Shown here piece after piece: positions 12,040-23,679 of a DNA stretch of 64,000 bases. How positions within the stretch are numbered: position 1 is the stretch's first letter; every line of letters starts with the position of its first letter. The notes beneath the pieces are model-generated. The model saw only the letters and a list, made by a program, of their open reading frames with translations. It made no database searches and had not been told where the DNA came from. Origin of the DNA: Conoideocrella luteorostrata (Eukaryota > Ascomycota > Sordariomycetes > Hypocreales > Clavicipitaceae); contig JASWJB010000014.1 in NCBI GenBank assembly GCA_032433595.1, positions 62,001 through 126,000 on the forward strand. Direction: 5' to 3'. The position numbers and the translations under genes are program-made.

Positions 12040-14612
12040 AGAGAAAGATAGTTAATCAGTATTGGCGGGACTTGAAAATGCCTTATCGGCGTTTAAATGA
12101 CGGTGGGGTTATTAATACTAATAATTGCAAAGAAATTCGGAAGGCATGTGCCTAACTGTTCCTCCTCGTGACTACAAGGGCATGTTTGAGCTGACAACTG
12201 ACAGTACATTAATGGGCACTTAACCGTAGCATTCAGGCTGGATAATTAACCAGGACTAAAGCCTGTCATGGGGGTTAATGACCTCCTGTTGGGTTTAACG
12301 CACCACTGGCGTTGGGATAGGAGTATCTTCCCAACAGAAGGCGATTAGCTTGACTTTTCCACCATTATGCTTATCTAGTTTTCCACGGCCTGTTGTCTAG
12401 CTAAGCTTGTGGTGTAGACAGTACTAGGTCCAGAGAAGTGAGAGACCAGATACTTAATGACCCAGAGCATAAGGATCTGAATATTGAGATATCCACGGAA
12501 TGCAATCGTAGAGTCAGGCTTTCCGCCGAAGCACAATAGATATAGCTTAGTAGAAGGGTTATGCCGGAGGAGTCAGAGATAGCGTTTAATTCAGAGTCTA
12601 GCAATCGAACGTTCTCAGCTGGCGATTACAACAGCTACACAAAGCACAACGCAGATCGTAATCACGACGAAGGCACCAATTACTTCAGCAATAACGTCGA
12701 CATAGGCGACATCAGGACTACGCTGCCACGCACAGGCGAGAGTAATGCCGCGGGGGAGGATAGCGAACTAATCCGGAGGCACAAAGCTCTGTGCTATAAG
12801 GATATATTTCTTTGGATTGTTCAGGACCCTAATCAATGAGACCGAGATGTTTTAGCTATAGAAGTGTTTTTCTGGTATTATAAAGTGACCAACAGAAAGC
12901 CTAAGCCGTACGTTAATTCTAAAGCGGTGTGTTTCTATAGTTCGCTAATATTTTATAGCACTATCTTCTTATTCCGTGAAAATTCTTTGCCTATTCTCTT
13001 TTATATTAATTATTTATTAGCTCGCGCTATACGCGACAATGCGATAAAGGTTAATGGGTTTAATCACGCAGCTCTGTTCTTCTCTAGTTATATCAGTAAA
13101 AAAGCGATCAAGGTCTATTAGAAGCCTTAGTTTTGAAAATACCTGTCTTTCGAAGATCAATCCTCACTGCTAGTGGTTAGGTCAAGTCCAAGACAGAACC
13201 AATAAAATACTCAATATATACTTTGTTAGGAAGAACAGAACACACCAAACAACCTGTAGAACTGGTTGTACTATTCGGTATTAATTGGTCAAATGGTTCG
13301 TGTACTCTGGTTGTCTTTATCTTGTGGTGCAAGTTGCTCGTGTAAGTGTAGACAGGTTCGTAGGTTAAGGTCAGTAATCAGTATCGTAAGGCGTTCGGGA
13401 TGCTGCTCAATTGAGCTTGTAGTCTTGTTCTATTGTATTTGATTAAATGGTTCGAGTACTGGGGTCGTCAGTATCAGTAATAACAGGCTTTTAAAGGCAA
13501 GGTCAAAATCACAAAAAGTCAATTTGCTTCACAAAAAAGGCATGCCATTTTTTTATTTATTTAGGAGGGATACTGCGATGACTATAAATACACCACACAA
13601 GGCTGACTAAAATCATCCTTATAGAAGAAAACTTCTCCCCGCGTAACTACCCTACGGGTGCTCAAATTCCCGCACAAAATACTTTCTACCTTAATAGAAT
13701 AGGCTGTGACCATGGTTTAGAGGACAAATAAATATCATACTGTTTTCGCCGGGGTTATGCTAATGCTCTACTTGGAGTGGTCCCGATTTCATCGTGGATT
13801 AGATCATAAGACATAATCCCCTCACGGGTTACTGCAAATGAAATTAGGTAAATAGCGCTTCGCATAAAGCAAGACTATAGTTTTATAAAGTATGCACTAA
13901 ACATAGTAAAGGAAGAATACCAGAATCTATAGAGAGATTTCAAGAACACTAAAAAGGCTTTTAGGGCCAATATAACAATGGTATATCAGGAAGTATACCG
14001 CCGACACATACACAACAAGGAACTACAGAACCAGTTAGGTGGGATAACATTAGGTTACAAACTTAGAGGAGAGTCCGACCTAGAGCCCTAAGTGCAACAT
14101 TAACTAGAGGAGCGAACATAGCTATAAGCTATCCTAAGTGACTTTAAACAAGACCTAGGCACTCAAGATCTCATAGACCATAAGATCTAAGCAGTTAACC
14201 TTATGGTCCTTCTCGTATCTCGTCGCGAGTTATATCATCCTGTGTAATCGCTACCTCCATCACCGCTGCCATATAGAACCTAGGTCCGTCAGAGTAAACC
14301 CAAAACGCGACCCTTAGGATTAAGGAATTACCAGCTTTGCTTGGCAAAACACAGTGCATATATTGCGTCGGCGAGGAACAGCTTCCACTCAATACACACA
14401 TGCGCTCACTCAAGCGCGTATCTCACATGATGGATCATGTGGAGAATATACACCTGAAACGTGAGTCCAACCGAGGAACATTTATTTGTTGCCATCCTTG
14501 TTGCAAGCATTTGGGTAACTTCCTAAATAGTTTGGCTTCGTTTAAGGATGATGTAAGACGAGTGCATGGCGTAAGACTTCGAGCTAGCAGGTCAGAGCAG
14601 ATAGTATAGCGC
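12040..14612 (+). pseudogene. Decayed DUF3435 (FluG-domain) tyrosine recombinase, captain-like
   Basis: Relic of a DUF3435 protein. These fungal tyrosine recombinases include the 'captains' that mobilise Starship elements. Pieces appear in the correct order on one strand, broken by stops and shifts: QYWRDLKMPYRRL (~12,055), PVMGVNDLLLGLTHHW (~12,262), YKDIFLWIVQDP (~12,795), RDVLAIEV (~12,843), FLFREN-LPIL (~12,965), LLARAIRDNAI (~13,016), FRRGYANAL (~13,743). The C-terminal zinc-finger-like parts MMDHVENIHL (~14,430) and FKDDVRRVHGVRL (~14,540) follow. FRRGYANAL is the conserved region carrying a presumptive catalytic arginine. At least eight stop codons rule out function. A 454-bp insertion splits it at 13,225. 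Limits are approximate. A stand-alone FluG-domain gene without a Starship remains possible. Confidence 0.85.
13225..13678. mobile_element. 454-bp insertion inside the recombinase relic, flanked by ATACTTT
   Basis: Non-coding insertion flanked by the 7-bp direct repeat ATACTTT at 13,218-13,224 and 13,679-13,685. Removing the insertion plus one repeat joins the two halves of the DUF3435 frame exactly (IKYSIYTF then YLNRIGCDHGLEDK), so it arrived as a discrete unit. Its ends read roughly TGTTAGG...CCGCACA, LTR-like on either strand, but the apparent TG/CA ends and the target repeat do not align perfectly. Inside are two related segments starting AAATGGTTCG (13,291 and 13,446) and a TATAAATAC near 13,583. 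It could be a solo LTR or another short non-autonomous element. Confidence 0.7.
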
Positions 14613-14719
14613 TGCCCTCTTCTCCCAGTATATGAACGGGGACAATCGCTAAGATAAATTGGTAAGGTATCTTCTAGTGGCAGATTGCTAAGTGTAAGCA
14701 TATTGGCTTGGAGTAGTTT

Positions 14720-16930
14720 AGCAATCTCTAGATGGCTCTCTGAGACTGCCTGGAGTGTCGTCCTGCGTGTTGACGTCCGCTCCCTTGTCTTGAAGCAGTT
14801 GCACCATTTTCTTGGAGTAGTTTAGCAATCTCTAGATAGCCCCTATATGAGGCTGCCTGGAGAGCGTTGCCATATATACCGCCCTGCGCGTCAACGTCAG
14901 CTCCCTTGTCGATAAGATCTCTTGTAGGCGCCACGACCCCTTCCAAGCAAGTATAGTAGAGCCTGGAACCTCGAGGAGGACCTGAATCGTAGTTCCAAAC
15001 CTTATCAGCCTGGTATAACTGAGCCTATCGTTGAAACGTCGCTTCTGTCTCTAGGAACCTGCCTGTCGCTCGAACTATAAATATTGAGGTTTAAGCCAAC
15101 GCAGCATGGCCTGTCCGGATTTCTGACGCACGCCTTGCCATCGGAAAATTCCGCTTGACTTCTGTTGTGGCTACCATTAATGTCCGTAAGATAAGTCAAG
15201 CAGGTTGTTGTGATGGAGATGCTGGCAGTCGTAATGTTTAATTGGTTTTCTCGCCTTAGGTGCTCTTTGACGGAATAGTGGGCAAGATGTAGCTCTTCGT
15301 CGGTAGCATGAACGATTGTCAGTCACTAAGCCAGGACAGTAGGCTAGGACCTCCATGTCGTGAAACAGTCGACGCTTGACATTAAACACTCGTGGCTTAT
15401 GTTGAACCTGGGTTGCTATTATCTCTTTAGCTTCAGCTAGCTTAAGAGGTCGCTTTATATATACTAAAAACTGCAGGAGCCGTATCGCGTTGTCTTTGTC
15501 CTCTGTCGGTATGTCTCTTCCAGGTTCGGCGGCAAACACACAAGAGCTTTATTCACTACTCCGTACGCAGTATATGCTAAGCCAAACCACAGACAGCATC
15601 TTTGGCCTCATGGCGACATCGAGCCAGGCTGTCCAGTTGACATACCGCCCACTTGAGCCTAAACGAGCGTTTAGAAACCATTTGTATATCTATTGAAGTA
15701 GTAACATCTCACATTCCATCGGCCCCATCGCCAACCTTCTGCCGCATCTCCTCAAGATCCTGAGATAAACACTTGTCCCGAAAATCAGGTTATTGTAGAG
15801 GTTGTGCTGCGATTTACGATCGAATATCGGCGTTGATTGATTTCCTTATCAAGTGTTAAATAGCTTTCCTTGCCTACTAACAAGGGGGTGTCGTCTATAA
15901 AGTCGCGTTTTGGCCGACTTGTACAAATCAGCTGGATATGACCTAACCCGGGCGAAGACACCAAGTCCTTTATCCACAAGAGAAGTTTGCCCCTTGTTGT
16001 CGACTCATCCAGGGCGCGCAAAACAATAAAGACTTTCTTCTGGGCTACAAGCATCTTACACACAATGTCCTCGAGCGTCTTTGTGGCAGGTTAGTCGTAG
16101 CTGTTGTGATGTGCTTCGAATAAGGCGTCTAGTTAGAGGATCTGCAGAACTAGCCCCGCCTTGGTAAGGTCTGCTTTATTATGTCGCTAAAGTCAAAGAA
16201 GAAGCTAAGGATAGGGCAGTTATTTTCTTTCGAGATATAATCCAGTATAGTCGCACCGAGGACCATATTTCCACATCCCACGAGCCCATTTAGCTATAAA
16301 TATTGACATAACCCCAAATACCATTGCTGGATAACCGGGTCTTCCAGGAGCCAATAGCGGAGCTTCCTCGCGTGGGTTAACGTTTGTAGACGGATCTGGG
16401 GAGCAAAACCAGACCTAATGGACTCAGTTGTAGCTTTCGTTGCAATTGAGGTCTGCTGCACGCCATTGATCTGTTGCTGAACAACTCGCAGTCAGGACAT
16501 ATTCCTAGTTTAAATAGTATTCAGTGCAGTGTATTTGCTGTTCTGGCTTTAGTGGGCGCATCAAGAGCTAACCCAACTGAAGCACTTATGTACAGTGCCC
16601 TCTTGGTCTCCAGGACCTCGGAGGCCGGCACGTAACTACCCAGAAGCTCCTTCGCATACGCAGCGGCGGTGGCCGAGGCGTAGCGTTACCATCGATTGTT
16701 CTAATGAGAATTAGCGTAGTCGCAGATCCCTTGGATCAAAAGACAGGGAAAGTGGTTCATTAAGCCGGCCGCTTCCATCTCAAAGTAGATGACATTAGCA
16801 ACGATCCGATCGCGCGCGGCGGCGTCTTTGACAAGCGTGTTGCCGGATGCGATGGTCCCATATTAACTAGTTAGTGGATCTCAGGGGTCGGTACGGAGTA
16901 GTCTCTCGAGGATCCCGTTGAACCTCGTCT
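14720..16930 (-). pseudogene. Decayed NLR/STAND gene: phosphorylase-NACHT-ankyrin
   Basis: Remnant of a fungal NOD-like receptor, the intracellular sensors linked to heterokaryon incompatibility and defence. Reading 5' to 3' on the minus strand: the end of a PNP_UDP nucleoside-phosphorylase-like domain ([62 protein letters not shown]; 16,870-16,615); a NACHT start (MVLGATILDYI, ~16,250); a Walker-B-like FIVLRALDEST and HIQLICTSRP (~16,040-15,900); a winged-helix-type stretch (AIRLLQFLVYIKRPLKLAEA, ~15,480); LTYLTDINGSH (~15,190); then ankyrin units (LIDKGADVDAQGGIYGNALQ, 14,920). Two ankyrin copies sit about 104 bp apart near 14,708 and 14,812. Many stops and frameshifts show it is dead. The domain order is that of known PNP-NACHT-ANK proteins. 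Confidence 0.85.
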
Positions 16931-18191
16931 GCCGTGTCACACACAGCCAATACTTCTCTACGTTCTTAGCGTAACTATTTGCGGTATGCGATACCAAAAT
17001 AAGGGAGTGAATATGCTGACATAGCAAAAGCAAAAAAAACGGACTTTTTACTTAGTTTTTAATTTTTTTGTTGGGGCTAGGCTGGCTTTGGTTGAGCTGA
17101 AAATTGGTGTACAAGGTCAGTAGACCAGTGGCAAGAATTAGACCAATGCAACTTCTGTTGGTCATTTGTCAACCCATATGTCAATATGCATTTATCCACC
17201 GACTCTCATAATCATTTGTATGGTGTGTGTAAAGTGCTCCTAGCACTATTTAGTTGTGTCTATGTGATGCTCCTTAATCCGAAAGGTCTCGGAAGTATAT
17301 TTCTCTCCTTGATGCTTCTCACGTTCCATAATTCTCTTCAAGTTCTTTGCCTCCAGTTCTGCCCTGAAGGGCATTTGACTCTGCGGGCCATCTTTTGCTC
17401 CATCGGACGTTTACGCCAAGGTCGTTCTTTCGTGAAATTGTAAGATGGAAAGATGTGATATTGTCGATATCTGTCCGGAGTACGGAGTATGGATCTCCAT
17501 GCCAAATTCAACTGAAAAATGGGCGGCGTTAGCCTGATGCGCTTCACGTCTCGAGCAATAATATCTCTGCCTCGATCGCAGAGCCGAAATAAAGCGGCCA
17601 GATCCGCAGACTAAGCGGCCCGCAGAAGGCTCCTTGCTGTGGTCTCTGATTACGAAGCAAGGAAGAAGAGGGCAAGAGGGTTCCTCGTACAGTCTGTCTC
17701 ACATCGATATGCTCTCAGCCGCTTCGCTAAATACTAGTAGCGCTTACAGTCCTGCCCGCAGCTGGAGAAATCGAGCTAGATAAGCTCTTTAAATTGAATG
17801 CGTCAGGGTGCGGTACGTCCAGCCTGCGTGACAGCGAGGCATCAGAAGAAAGACACCGTTTGAGCTGGCACCAACATGTTTTGTAGCTATGCAGTTCTTG
17901 GAGACTATGGCATGGTGTGGGGTCCGGGGAAAGTTGGTCCATCGCGCGGCTTCGGCTTTAATGTAGGGATGAAGGCTTTGCTGTTGAGCTTTGCCGGAGG
18001 CCACGCTAGAAGCCACTAAGACAACGTAATGCCGTTGCGTGTTTGTATTGGTGTGGCGAAATCAAAGCAACCTCTACCAGTACGTTATCGGAGCTGACAG
18101 GGCTGCCCGCGGGGCCAAGCCAGGCCGGATAGTGATACCTTGTGGTCGCAAAGAGATAACCCCCAGGCGCTGAACTGAGATTTTGTGACAA

Positions 18192-18207
18192 TACGGAGTA
18201 CTCCGTA
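18192..18207. repeat. Overlapping inverted TACGGAGTA / TACTCCGTA pair
   Basis: The 16-bp palindrome TACGGAGTACTCCGTA joins two opposed copies of the dispersed 9-mer sharing the central TA. It is the clearest representative of the repeated motif (other copies at 3331, 5234, 15557, 16892, 17481, 18453, 18858, 19273, 21410, 51652, 51658 and 51679). The CGG/CCG half-sites resemble the core bound by Zn2Cys6 regulators, but no function is shown. Confidence 0.9.
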
Positions 18208-19706
18208 CTCTGTACAGATGTTGAAGCTGAGTACTCCGCATGCGGGGACAGTTTAACTGAGCCATTTCGTCCACATTGTTCAATTGACCCTTTCAATTTG
18301 AACGCCAACTACGGATGCAATAAAAGCTTATTATTAATAAAACTAATTAGATAAATAGCTAAATAAGCTATATAATAGTTAACGTATTATTATTTTTTAA
18401 TTTAAATTTATCGTGTTTTTGGTCGCTGAGGCATTGTCCCCCGCTTGCTCCCTACGGAGTAACTACTTCGTTGGCAGTTTGGGCCCGGCAATGCTGTAGT
18501 AAGACAGACAGCTAATTCATACATCGTTTGATTGGTCGTCGCCCGAATAGGGACTAGTGCATGACGGGATTTAGGCAACATCCCTGGCAACAACGGCCGG
18601 ACTATCGAGTAGATCGATCACCCGCTTCTTAATTAGCCGCTGGCAACTCATCCTGTGGTCTCAGTTGACAATTGGCTCTTTATGATACTCCTGTATTGAC
18701 GATTGAGACAAGCGGAAAGTGGAGATTTCTGTGTCACTAGTAGACAAGAACATCCACCTGTCACAAAATTCAACAAAAAAAGTGAAACTCACACTACAGT
18801 GATAGCGTGAAAAATGCATTCTATGTAACCTGTGACATCACTGCTTCCCAACTCCAGTACGGAGTAGGCTTTACATTAAAACTCTACCGCTGGTAATCGT
18901 TGTTTCTTTTCTTTGCATTAGCTGCAGCCCGCTCCACATACAGCAGAGACAATGTGACGAAAAGTGCAAGTGAGCCGCGTCATACCGCTATAACTCCTTT
19001 TTATGCGGCCATATCAAGCGGAGGCACAATTTAACTAAGCCATCGGGGTTTGCAGATGTCCTCACAAGACAAAATAACTCAAAGTCTCAAAATGGTCGTA
19101 AAAATCAAACGAAAAACGTATGTGCTGCGAGAAAGTCTGCTAAGCTGTTTGGGGAATTTTCTTGTTCATTGTAATCAGTCGTCAACTGCGTCCGTTGTGG
19201 GCGGTCGCAATATAAAGGTCAATTTGACGACCTGGACGAAAATGACTCTTTTTAAATTGTCCCCCGCATTGCTACTCCGTAGATCGCCTCTTCTTTTACG
19301 GGCACAGCCGAGAAATCCGACTGCCAGTACAAACAGAACGATGCCGAAACCACCTGTCTGACACTACCAGACCGCCACGTAGCGGAACAGGAGGTTGGGT
19401 AGCGGTGAGCCAGTGAGCTGATATTAGCAACCTGACTTACCCGTTTTCGTTGAGTCATGCAGATCGGAAGCTTTTTACGATACTGTTGCGTATCTTTCAC
19501 TGCTCCGAAGTTATTCGGAAAATATACGAGATACGATACGCAGGCTTTTAACATGATAGAACTAATACTAACATAGTATAATCAAGATGCACTAGGACGG
19601 CTGGATGCCCATCATTGTCTCAGATGTAGGCGCCACCTACAGCAGTTCCTTGCGTCCAGCAACTCAACGCTGTTTTGGCAAGGCAAAATGAGCAGAAGCT
19701 CCAATA

Positions 19707-19714
19707 ATATAAAG
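19707..19714 (+). promoter_or_regulatory. Probable TATA box of the secreted PAN gene
   Basis: ATATAAAG lies about 95 bp upstream of the ATG at 19,805 and is followed by a short leader with pyrimidine-rich segments, a normal spacing for a fungal TATA promoter. Position and sequence are the only support. Confidence 0.5.
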
Positions 19715-19804
19715 AGGGCTGCATATCCTCGACTTTAGCTGTTCTCCAGCATCCTAACTGAAGAGTCTTTTCTTTACCTGGACGACCTTATCTGTTTTGT
19801 CAAA

Positions 19805-20761
19805 ATGAAGAATCAGTTCATTATTATTCCCTTTGCCCTTGTTACCCTCACAAGTGCACAAAGTGAAGCACGAAAGGACTACGCAGCTATTTGCAGGGCT
19901 GACCCACCAAAAACAGCCAAAACCTTTGATAACGGTTATGAAGTGGAATACGTTTGTGATAGTGCCGGCGACTCCGAGACCTTGATCAGCTCGAGCACCG
20001 TATCAAGCTCGGATGAGTGCGCTCAGAGCTGCAAGTCCATCAAAGGCTGCAAAGCCAGCGATTGGTTTTACAACACTGGTCTATGCAACACTTACAGCTC
20101 AGCCAGTGTCGGTGATGTAGTCACGGGATCTGTCTTTATGAAGAGACTTTCACCTGAAGAGCCGGTTGACGACGAGGCTGATGAAGATGCCGAGAAGTGC
20201 AAGAAAAAGCTTCAAGGCTGCCTAGCGGAAAAGGATGACATGAAAGATGACTTGGACAAGTGCAAAAAGGATCTCCAGAGCTGTTTGGCCGGTAAGGACG
20301 ATCTACAGGATGAGCTAAAGATGTGTCAAGAAGCGTGGGAAAAGGAAAAAAAGGAATGCGATACGAAGAAGAAAGATCTTGAGACGAAATTAGCTACATG
20401 CAGGAAAGAGGTTGAGGCACATAAACCAGACCCAGTCTGGGAGCGTCGCAAGGCAGCTATGAAAATTTGCGGATACGGCGGGAGGAAGACCATCACATCT
20501 GGCAAGTACACATACACAGCTCATTGCCAACGTACAGTCGCTCCTACTTCCAATTTCTACCGCCAGGCTGCCCTCAGTGTGGATGATTGTCTCGCTGAGT
20601 GCTCCAAGGACCCCAAGTGCAAAGCAATTCATTACGTCATTATGAATGACGCTCACTGCAAGTTCCTGGGCGCAGCTTCCGATAAGCCAAGACCAGTGGC
20701 TGAAGAGGGTGATTGCCCTAGGTCGCCAATGATTGGCTTCCTTCCGTCCCCTCGAAAATGA
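19805..20761 (+). CDS. Secreted two-PAN/Apple-domain protein with cysteine-heptad coiled coil
   Basis: Intronless, 318 residues. Residues 1-18 form a signal peptide (FIIIPFALVTLTSA), so the product should be secreted. An Apple/PAN-like module spans about 30-113, with cysteines at 30, 51, 72, 76, 82 and 94. An acidic hinge leads to a charged coiled coil (about 128-205) whose cysteines at 132, 139, 153, 160 and 174 are all spaced by multiples of seven. They would therefore lie on one face and could form interchain disulphides. A second PAN-like module spans about 222-310, including CLAECSKDPKCKAIHY. PAN modules bind carbohydrate or protein, so a wall, adhesion or host-contact role is reasonable but inferred. 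The frame is intact, unlike its decayed neighbours. Confidence 0.85.
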   Translation: MKNQFIIIPFALVTLTSAQSEARKDYAAICRADPPKTAKTFDNGYEVEYVCDSAGDSETLISSSTVSSSDECAQSCKSIKGCKASDWFYNTGLCNTYSSASVGDVVTGSVFMKRLSPEEPVDDEADEDAEKCKKKLQGCLAEKDDMKDDLDKCKKDLQSCLAGKDDLQDELKMCQEAWEKEKKECDTKKKDLETKLATCRKEVEAHKPDPVWERRKAAMKICGYGGRKTITSGKYTYTAHCQRTVAPTSNFYRQAALSVDDCLAECSKDPKCKAIHYVIMNDAHCKFLGAASDKPRPVAEEGDCPRSPMIGFLPSPRK

Positions 20762-22384
20762 TGGCTTCATCCACATAATGCAATGGGCTGAAAGAAGGGT
20801 GAGAATCAGAGTTAGAAACCGTGAGTATGATATTCAGTGCCTCGCATGAATTGGAAAACATGGTTTCGGCGGAGGAATATACCGTTGGAAAGCTGGACCG
20901 TTGTATGGAGTTCCTGTGCTTTTGACATGAACAGGTTTAAGCTCGGCCAGTCGGTTTTGGTGGATTGTGTTGTTTTTGAGGAATAATGGGCACTATGACT
21001 CTGCGATCCCGTTTATATTATACTTGGTTATCAATGTGAGCTGCATGGAGAAAATTGCCCTTTCCCGTCACATACCAAAGTGCCGAAAGATTGTTTATTG
21101 CGCCGGAGACTTACACGACTGGCTTGCGCATAAAGACCATGGAAGGATGACTGTTAACATTTGGAATACTGTGGACTGGTAAAGTAATTGTGGTCATGAA
21201 AGTTGGACAAGCGGTCGTGATAGCCGTGATGGCGGAATGGATGCGATGGAGTGGCCTCCAGTGAGGATGATGGTGATGCTGAATGCTTCGGGGACCTGTA
21301 TTTTTGTAAATGCCCCTATATTCTGGTAAAAACCCCCTGTATTTGGCAAACTTATGCAAGTCACCAGCAGCCACGCCTCGTGGCCATGGAAAGCTATATC
21401 TATACTATATACTCCGTATACAGCACTTGTAGAGCGATTTCCAGCTCTTCCCGAATTGGAATCCGTCGTCAAGCGTACGAGCAATTGTGGACAAGGTCAC
21501 GTGGCCTCCCTAGCGCGTCTCTTTTATACGGCGTGCTCGGGGGTATTCCTCTTCCTCTTCTTCTCTCTTAGATAACCCAGATCAGATAAATTGAATTGCT
21601 TTGCTTCTTGTTTTGCTTCACCTTTCGGTATCGATACCCTCGTCACCCGAAGCCCCTGTGCTTCCTACATCCAGTGTGTTATTTCGCAGCGTGCGGCGCG
21701 GAATCGCCCAGTGTGCCCGTAGGCGCCAATTTTCGGGGGGGGGGGGGGCCACCATAGAGAACATGTGCATATAGGCAGCCATGGGAAATGCTCACAAAGG
21801 CATGCTGTTATGACCCTGGCAGAACGTGCCGCAGGAGGGGGGTCGGCTGCAGGAGCCACCTACGCTAGACAGCCACGGACCCGGAAGAAGGTCGGAAACG
21901 GCAACCAGTTATAATTAACTGAGCAGCAGACACAACGCTCACCAAACGTTTTAAGTGATCACCTTAGTATATAGTCACCACCAAACTACGCTCTCTACAT
22001 AGAATGACTAGACAGTCTTCAACACGATCATTTATTTAAATACGTTGTTCTCTTAAATCATCACTGGTACGATTCTCAATCTATTACCAACGTGACATCA
22101 ACCCCATTGCTCAGACCGACGTCCTGTATGGAGTAATATCTGCCAACATAAATTTAGGCTAGATTTATCATTGGACCAATCACAGCCGTCACACATGCTG
22201 AGCGTATTCTACGCGTTTACTATATATATATTAGTGCGTGGCGGGCTGGGGAGGCCGATGGTTTCGGCGAAGTGGGGCGCAGCGGGTTAGTATTCGGAGC
22301 GATTCAGCCATTCACGTATATCAGCTCTTTTACCTCAGCGTTTCCTGGCCTCTTCATCATTCACCAGCCTACCCTCTTCCTATC
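20762..22384. other. Intergenic interval with a G homopolymer
   Basis: No gene supported. A run of 13 G lies near 21,736, and a TACTCCGTA motif at 21,410 is followed by TATAC. Opposed open frames at 21,111-21,575 shadow each other and have no domain. Around 22,220-22,240 a TATATATAT run could be a promoter element for the weak gene model downstream. Confidence 0.45.
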
Positions 22385-23424
22385 ATGTCGCCACAGCCAG
22401 TTTTGATCTTTATCGCGCAAGGTAAGTTTTTGATTGCAGTTTTCTTCTATGACATAATACTGACAGCCTGCTGCTCGGGCTTCGCTGCGCAGGGGCTACT
22501 CGCCCAACTCGGATGCAACTTGCCTTGAACTATTTTCTAAGGCCCCCGTGGGTAAAGAAAAATGCCCCAGTATGTCTTTTATCTCTGATTCAATTTGAAT
22601 TAGTCTCTAATTAAGCGAAAGGCGAGTTATCGGCGTCATTGGAGCAGAGCTTTCCAGAGCCTTCCTGGGAACCTAAATTGGATTCCCTCCCGCGGGTTAA
22701 GTTATTCCTTGGCAAAATCCTCCGTGATTTTGCTTACACATGGCGCCATGTTCTTCGGAGGCTAACAAATGCCACAACATTAATAAAGCTAGCATATGCC
22801 ACTATCTGGACAACATCAACGTTGGGTTTTATTGTATTAGAACGCATGGGGTTTAAGCGTGTCTCTAGTCGTGGACTATATGTTAATATAGTTAACCTCC
22901 TAACCTGGGAGGTCCCTGAAGAGATTCTCGTACAAGCCGGACTATCTTGGTTTACTCTTACACAAGACACTCGAGAGGGCTTGAAAATGGTACAACTTCA
23001 TATGACCAGTCACTTGGAAGGCTCTACAAAAAATATGAGAACATATGTTATCTTGACCCTTTGGCATATTATTCTTTGTAAGGCACAAGGGGGTGAACTT
23101 GCGCGGACGTGCCCTAAGACACTCCTTCGTGATGGTTATGCATCTAATACCGTTATTGATATGATTCTGTCACAGGAAGCATTCCACAACGATGCACTCA
23201 ATATCACCGAAAACACACAATGCGACCGGAATTATTCAACATCGTCGGAAGCGTTCAAATTCAACAGAATCGTACGACCGGAAGCATTCAATATCGTCGA
23301 AATTGAACGATGCCGAGGAATGCGCCCCGCGCGAGGAATTCAACATCACCGGAAACGGACGATATCGACGATATCGTCAGAATCAATGGAATGGAATAAA
23401 TGCACGAGAAGAGGGATATCGTAG
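22385..23424 (+). CDS. Possible three-exon gene of unknown function, perhaps decaying
   Basis: The long open frame here lacks an early ATG. A spliced model fixes this: exon 1 22,385-22,421 (MSPQPVLIFIAQG; GTAAGT donor), exon 2 22,493-22,569 (ATRPTRMQLALNYFLRPPWV), exon 3 22,627-23,424. The middle looks like a globular or partly membrane-associated protein (LAYATIWTTSTLGFIVLE, LLTWEVPEEILVQAGLSWFT). The last ~80 residues come from a degenerate repetitive DNA tract, so the true C-terminus may be lost. I do not recognise the family. The third acceptor is chosen only for phase. Moderate coding feel, low certainty. Confidence 0.35.
23177..23390. repeat. Degenerate short tandem-like repeat tract
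   Basis: Loose repetition of a unit resembling GGAAGCATTCAACATCGTCG with ATTCAAYATC and CGRAA words at irregular 25-45 bp spacing (for example near 23,177, 23,228, 23,250, 23,280 and 23,337). It overlaps the end of an uncertain gene model and makes its C-terminus unreliable. Confidence 0.6.
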
Positions 23425-23679
23425 AGATAAATAGCAGCCGAATTCCCGTCAATTAGATAGAAATCAAGGACATTTTTCCACTGCCTTAGAGATCGACTTC
23501 CATAGCTGCTCACTTGTGACAACGAAGAATTGGTGGATATTCAATCCTTACTGGAGCGGAATTAGCTTTGATGTATCGAGATATAATTTTTTTGTATCCA
23601 AATGTGTAGTGCACTAGGTGCAGCTTGGAGGTGTTTAGGAGACTGCCGGGGGAACTGAGACAGCAGTGCTGGATCGAGT

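Larger units (their letters stand above)
16931..19804. other. Gene-free interval rich in TACGGAGTA motifs
   Basis: No supported gene. The interval carries six TACGGAGTA copies between 17,481 and 19,281, including the overlapping inverted pair at 18,192-18,207. An AT-rich block lies at 18,310-18,415 and A/T runs near 17,030-17,075. Short open frames on both strands show no domain. The last 200 bp are the promoter of the secreted PAN protein. Confidence 0.5.

Noticed and set aside
21736..21749. G homopolymer as a functional element
   Set aside because: Could equally be a mutation hotspot or sequencing artefact; nothing else around it supports a role.
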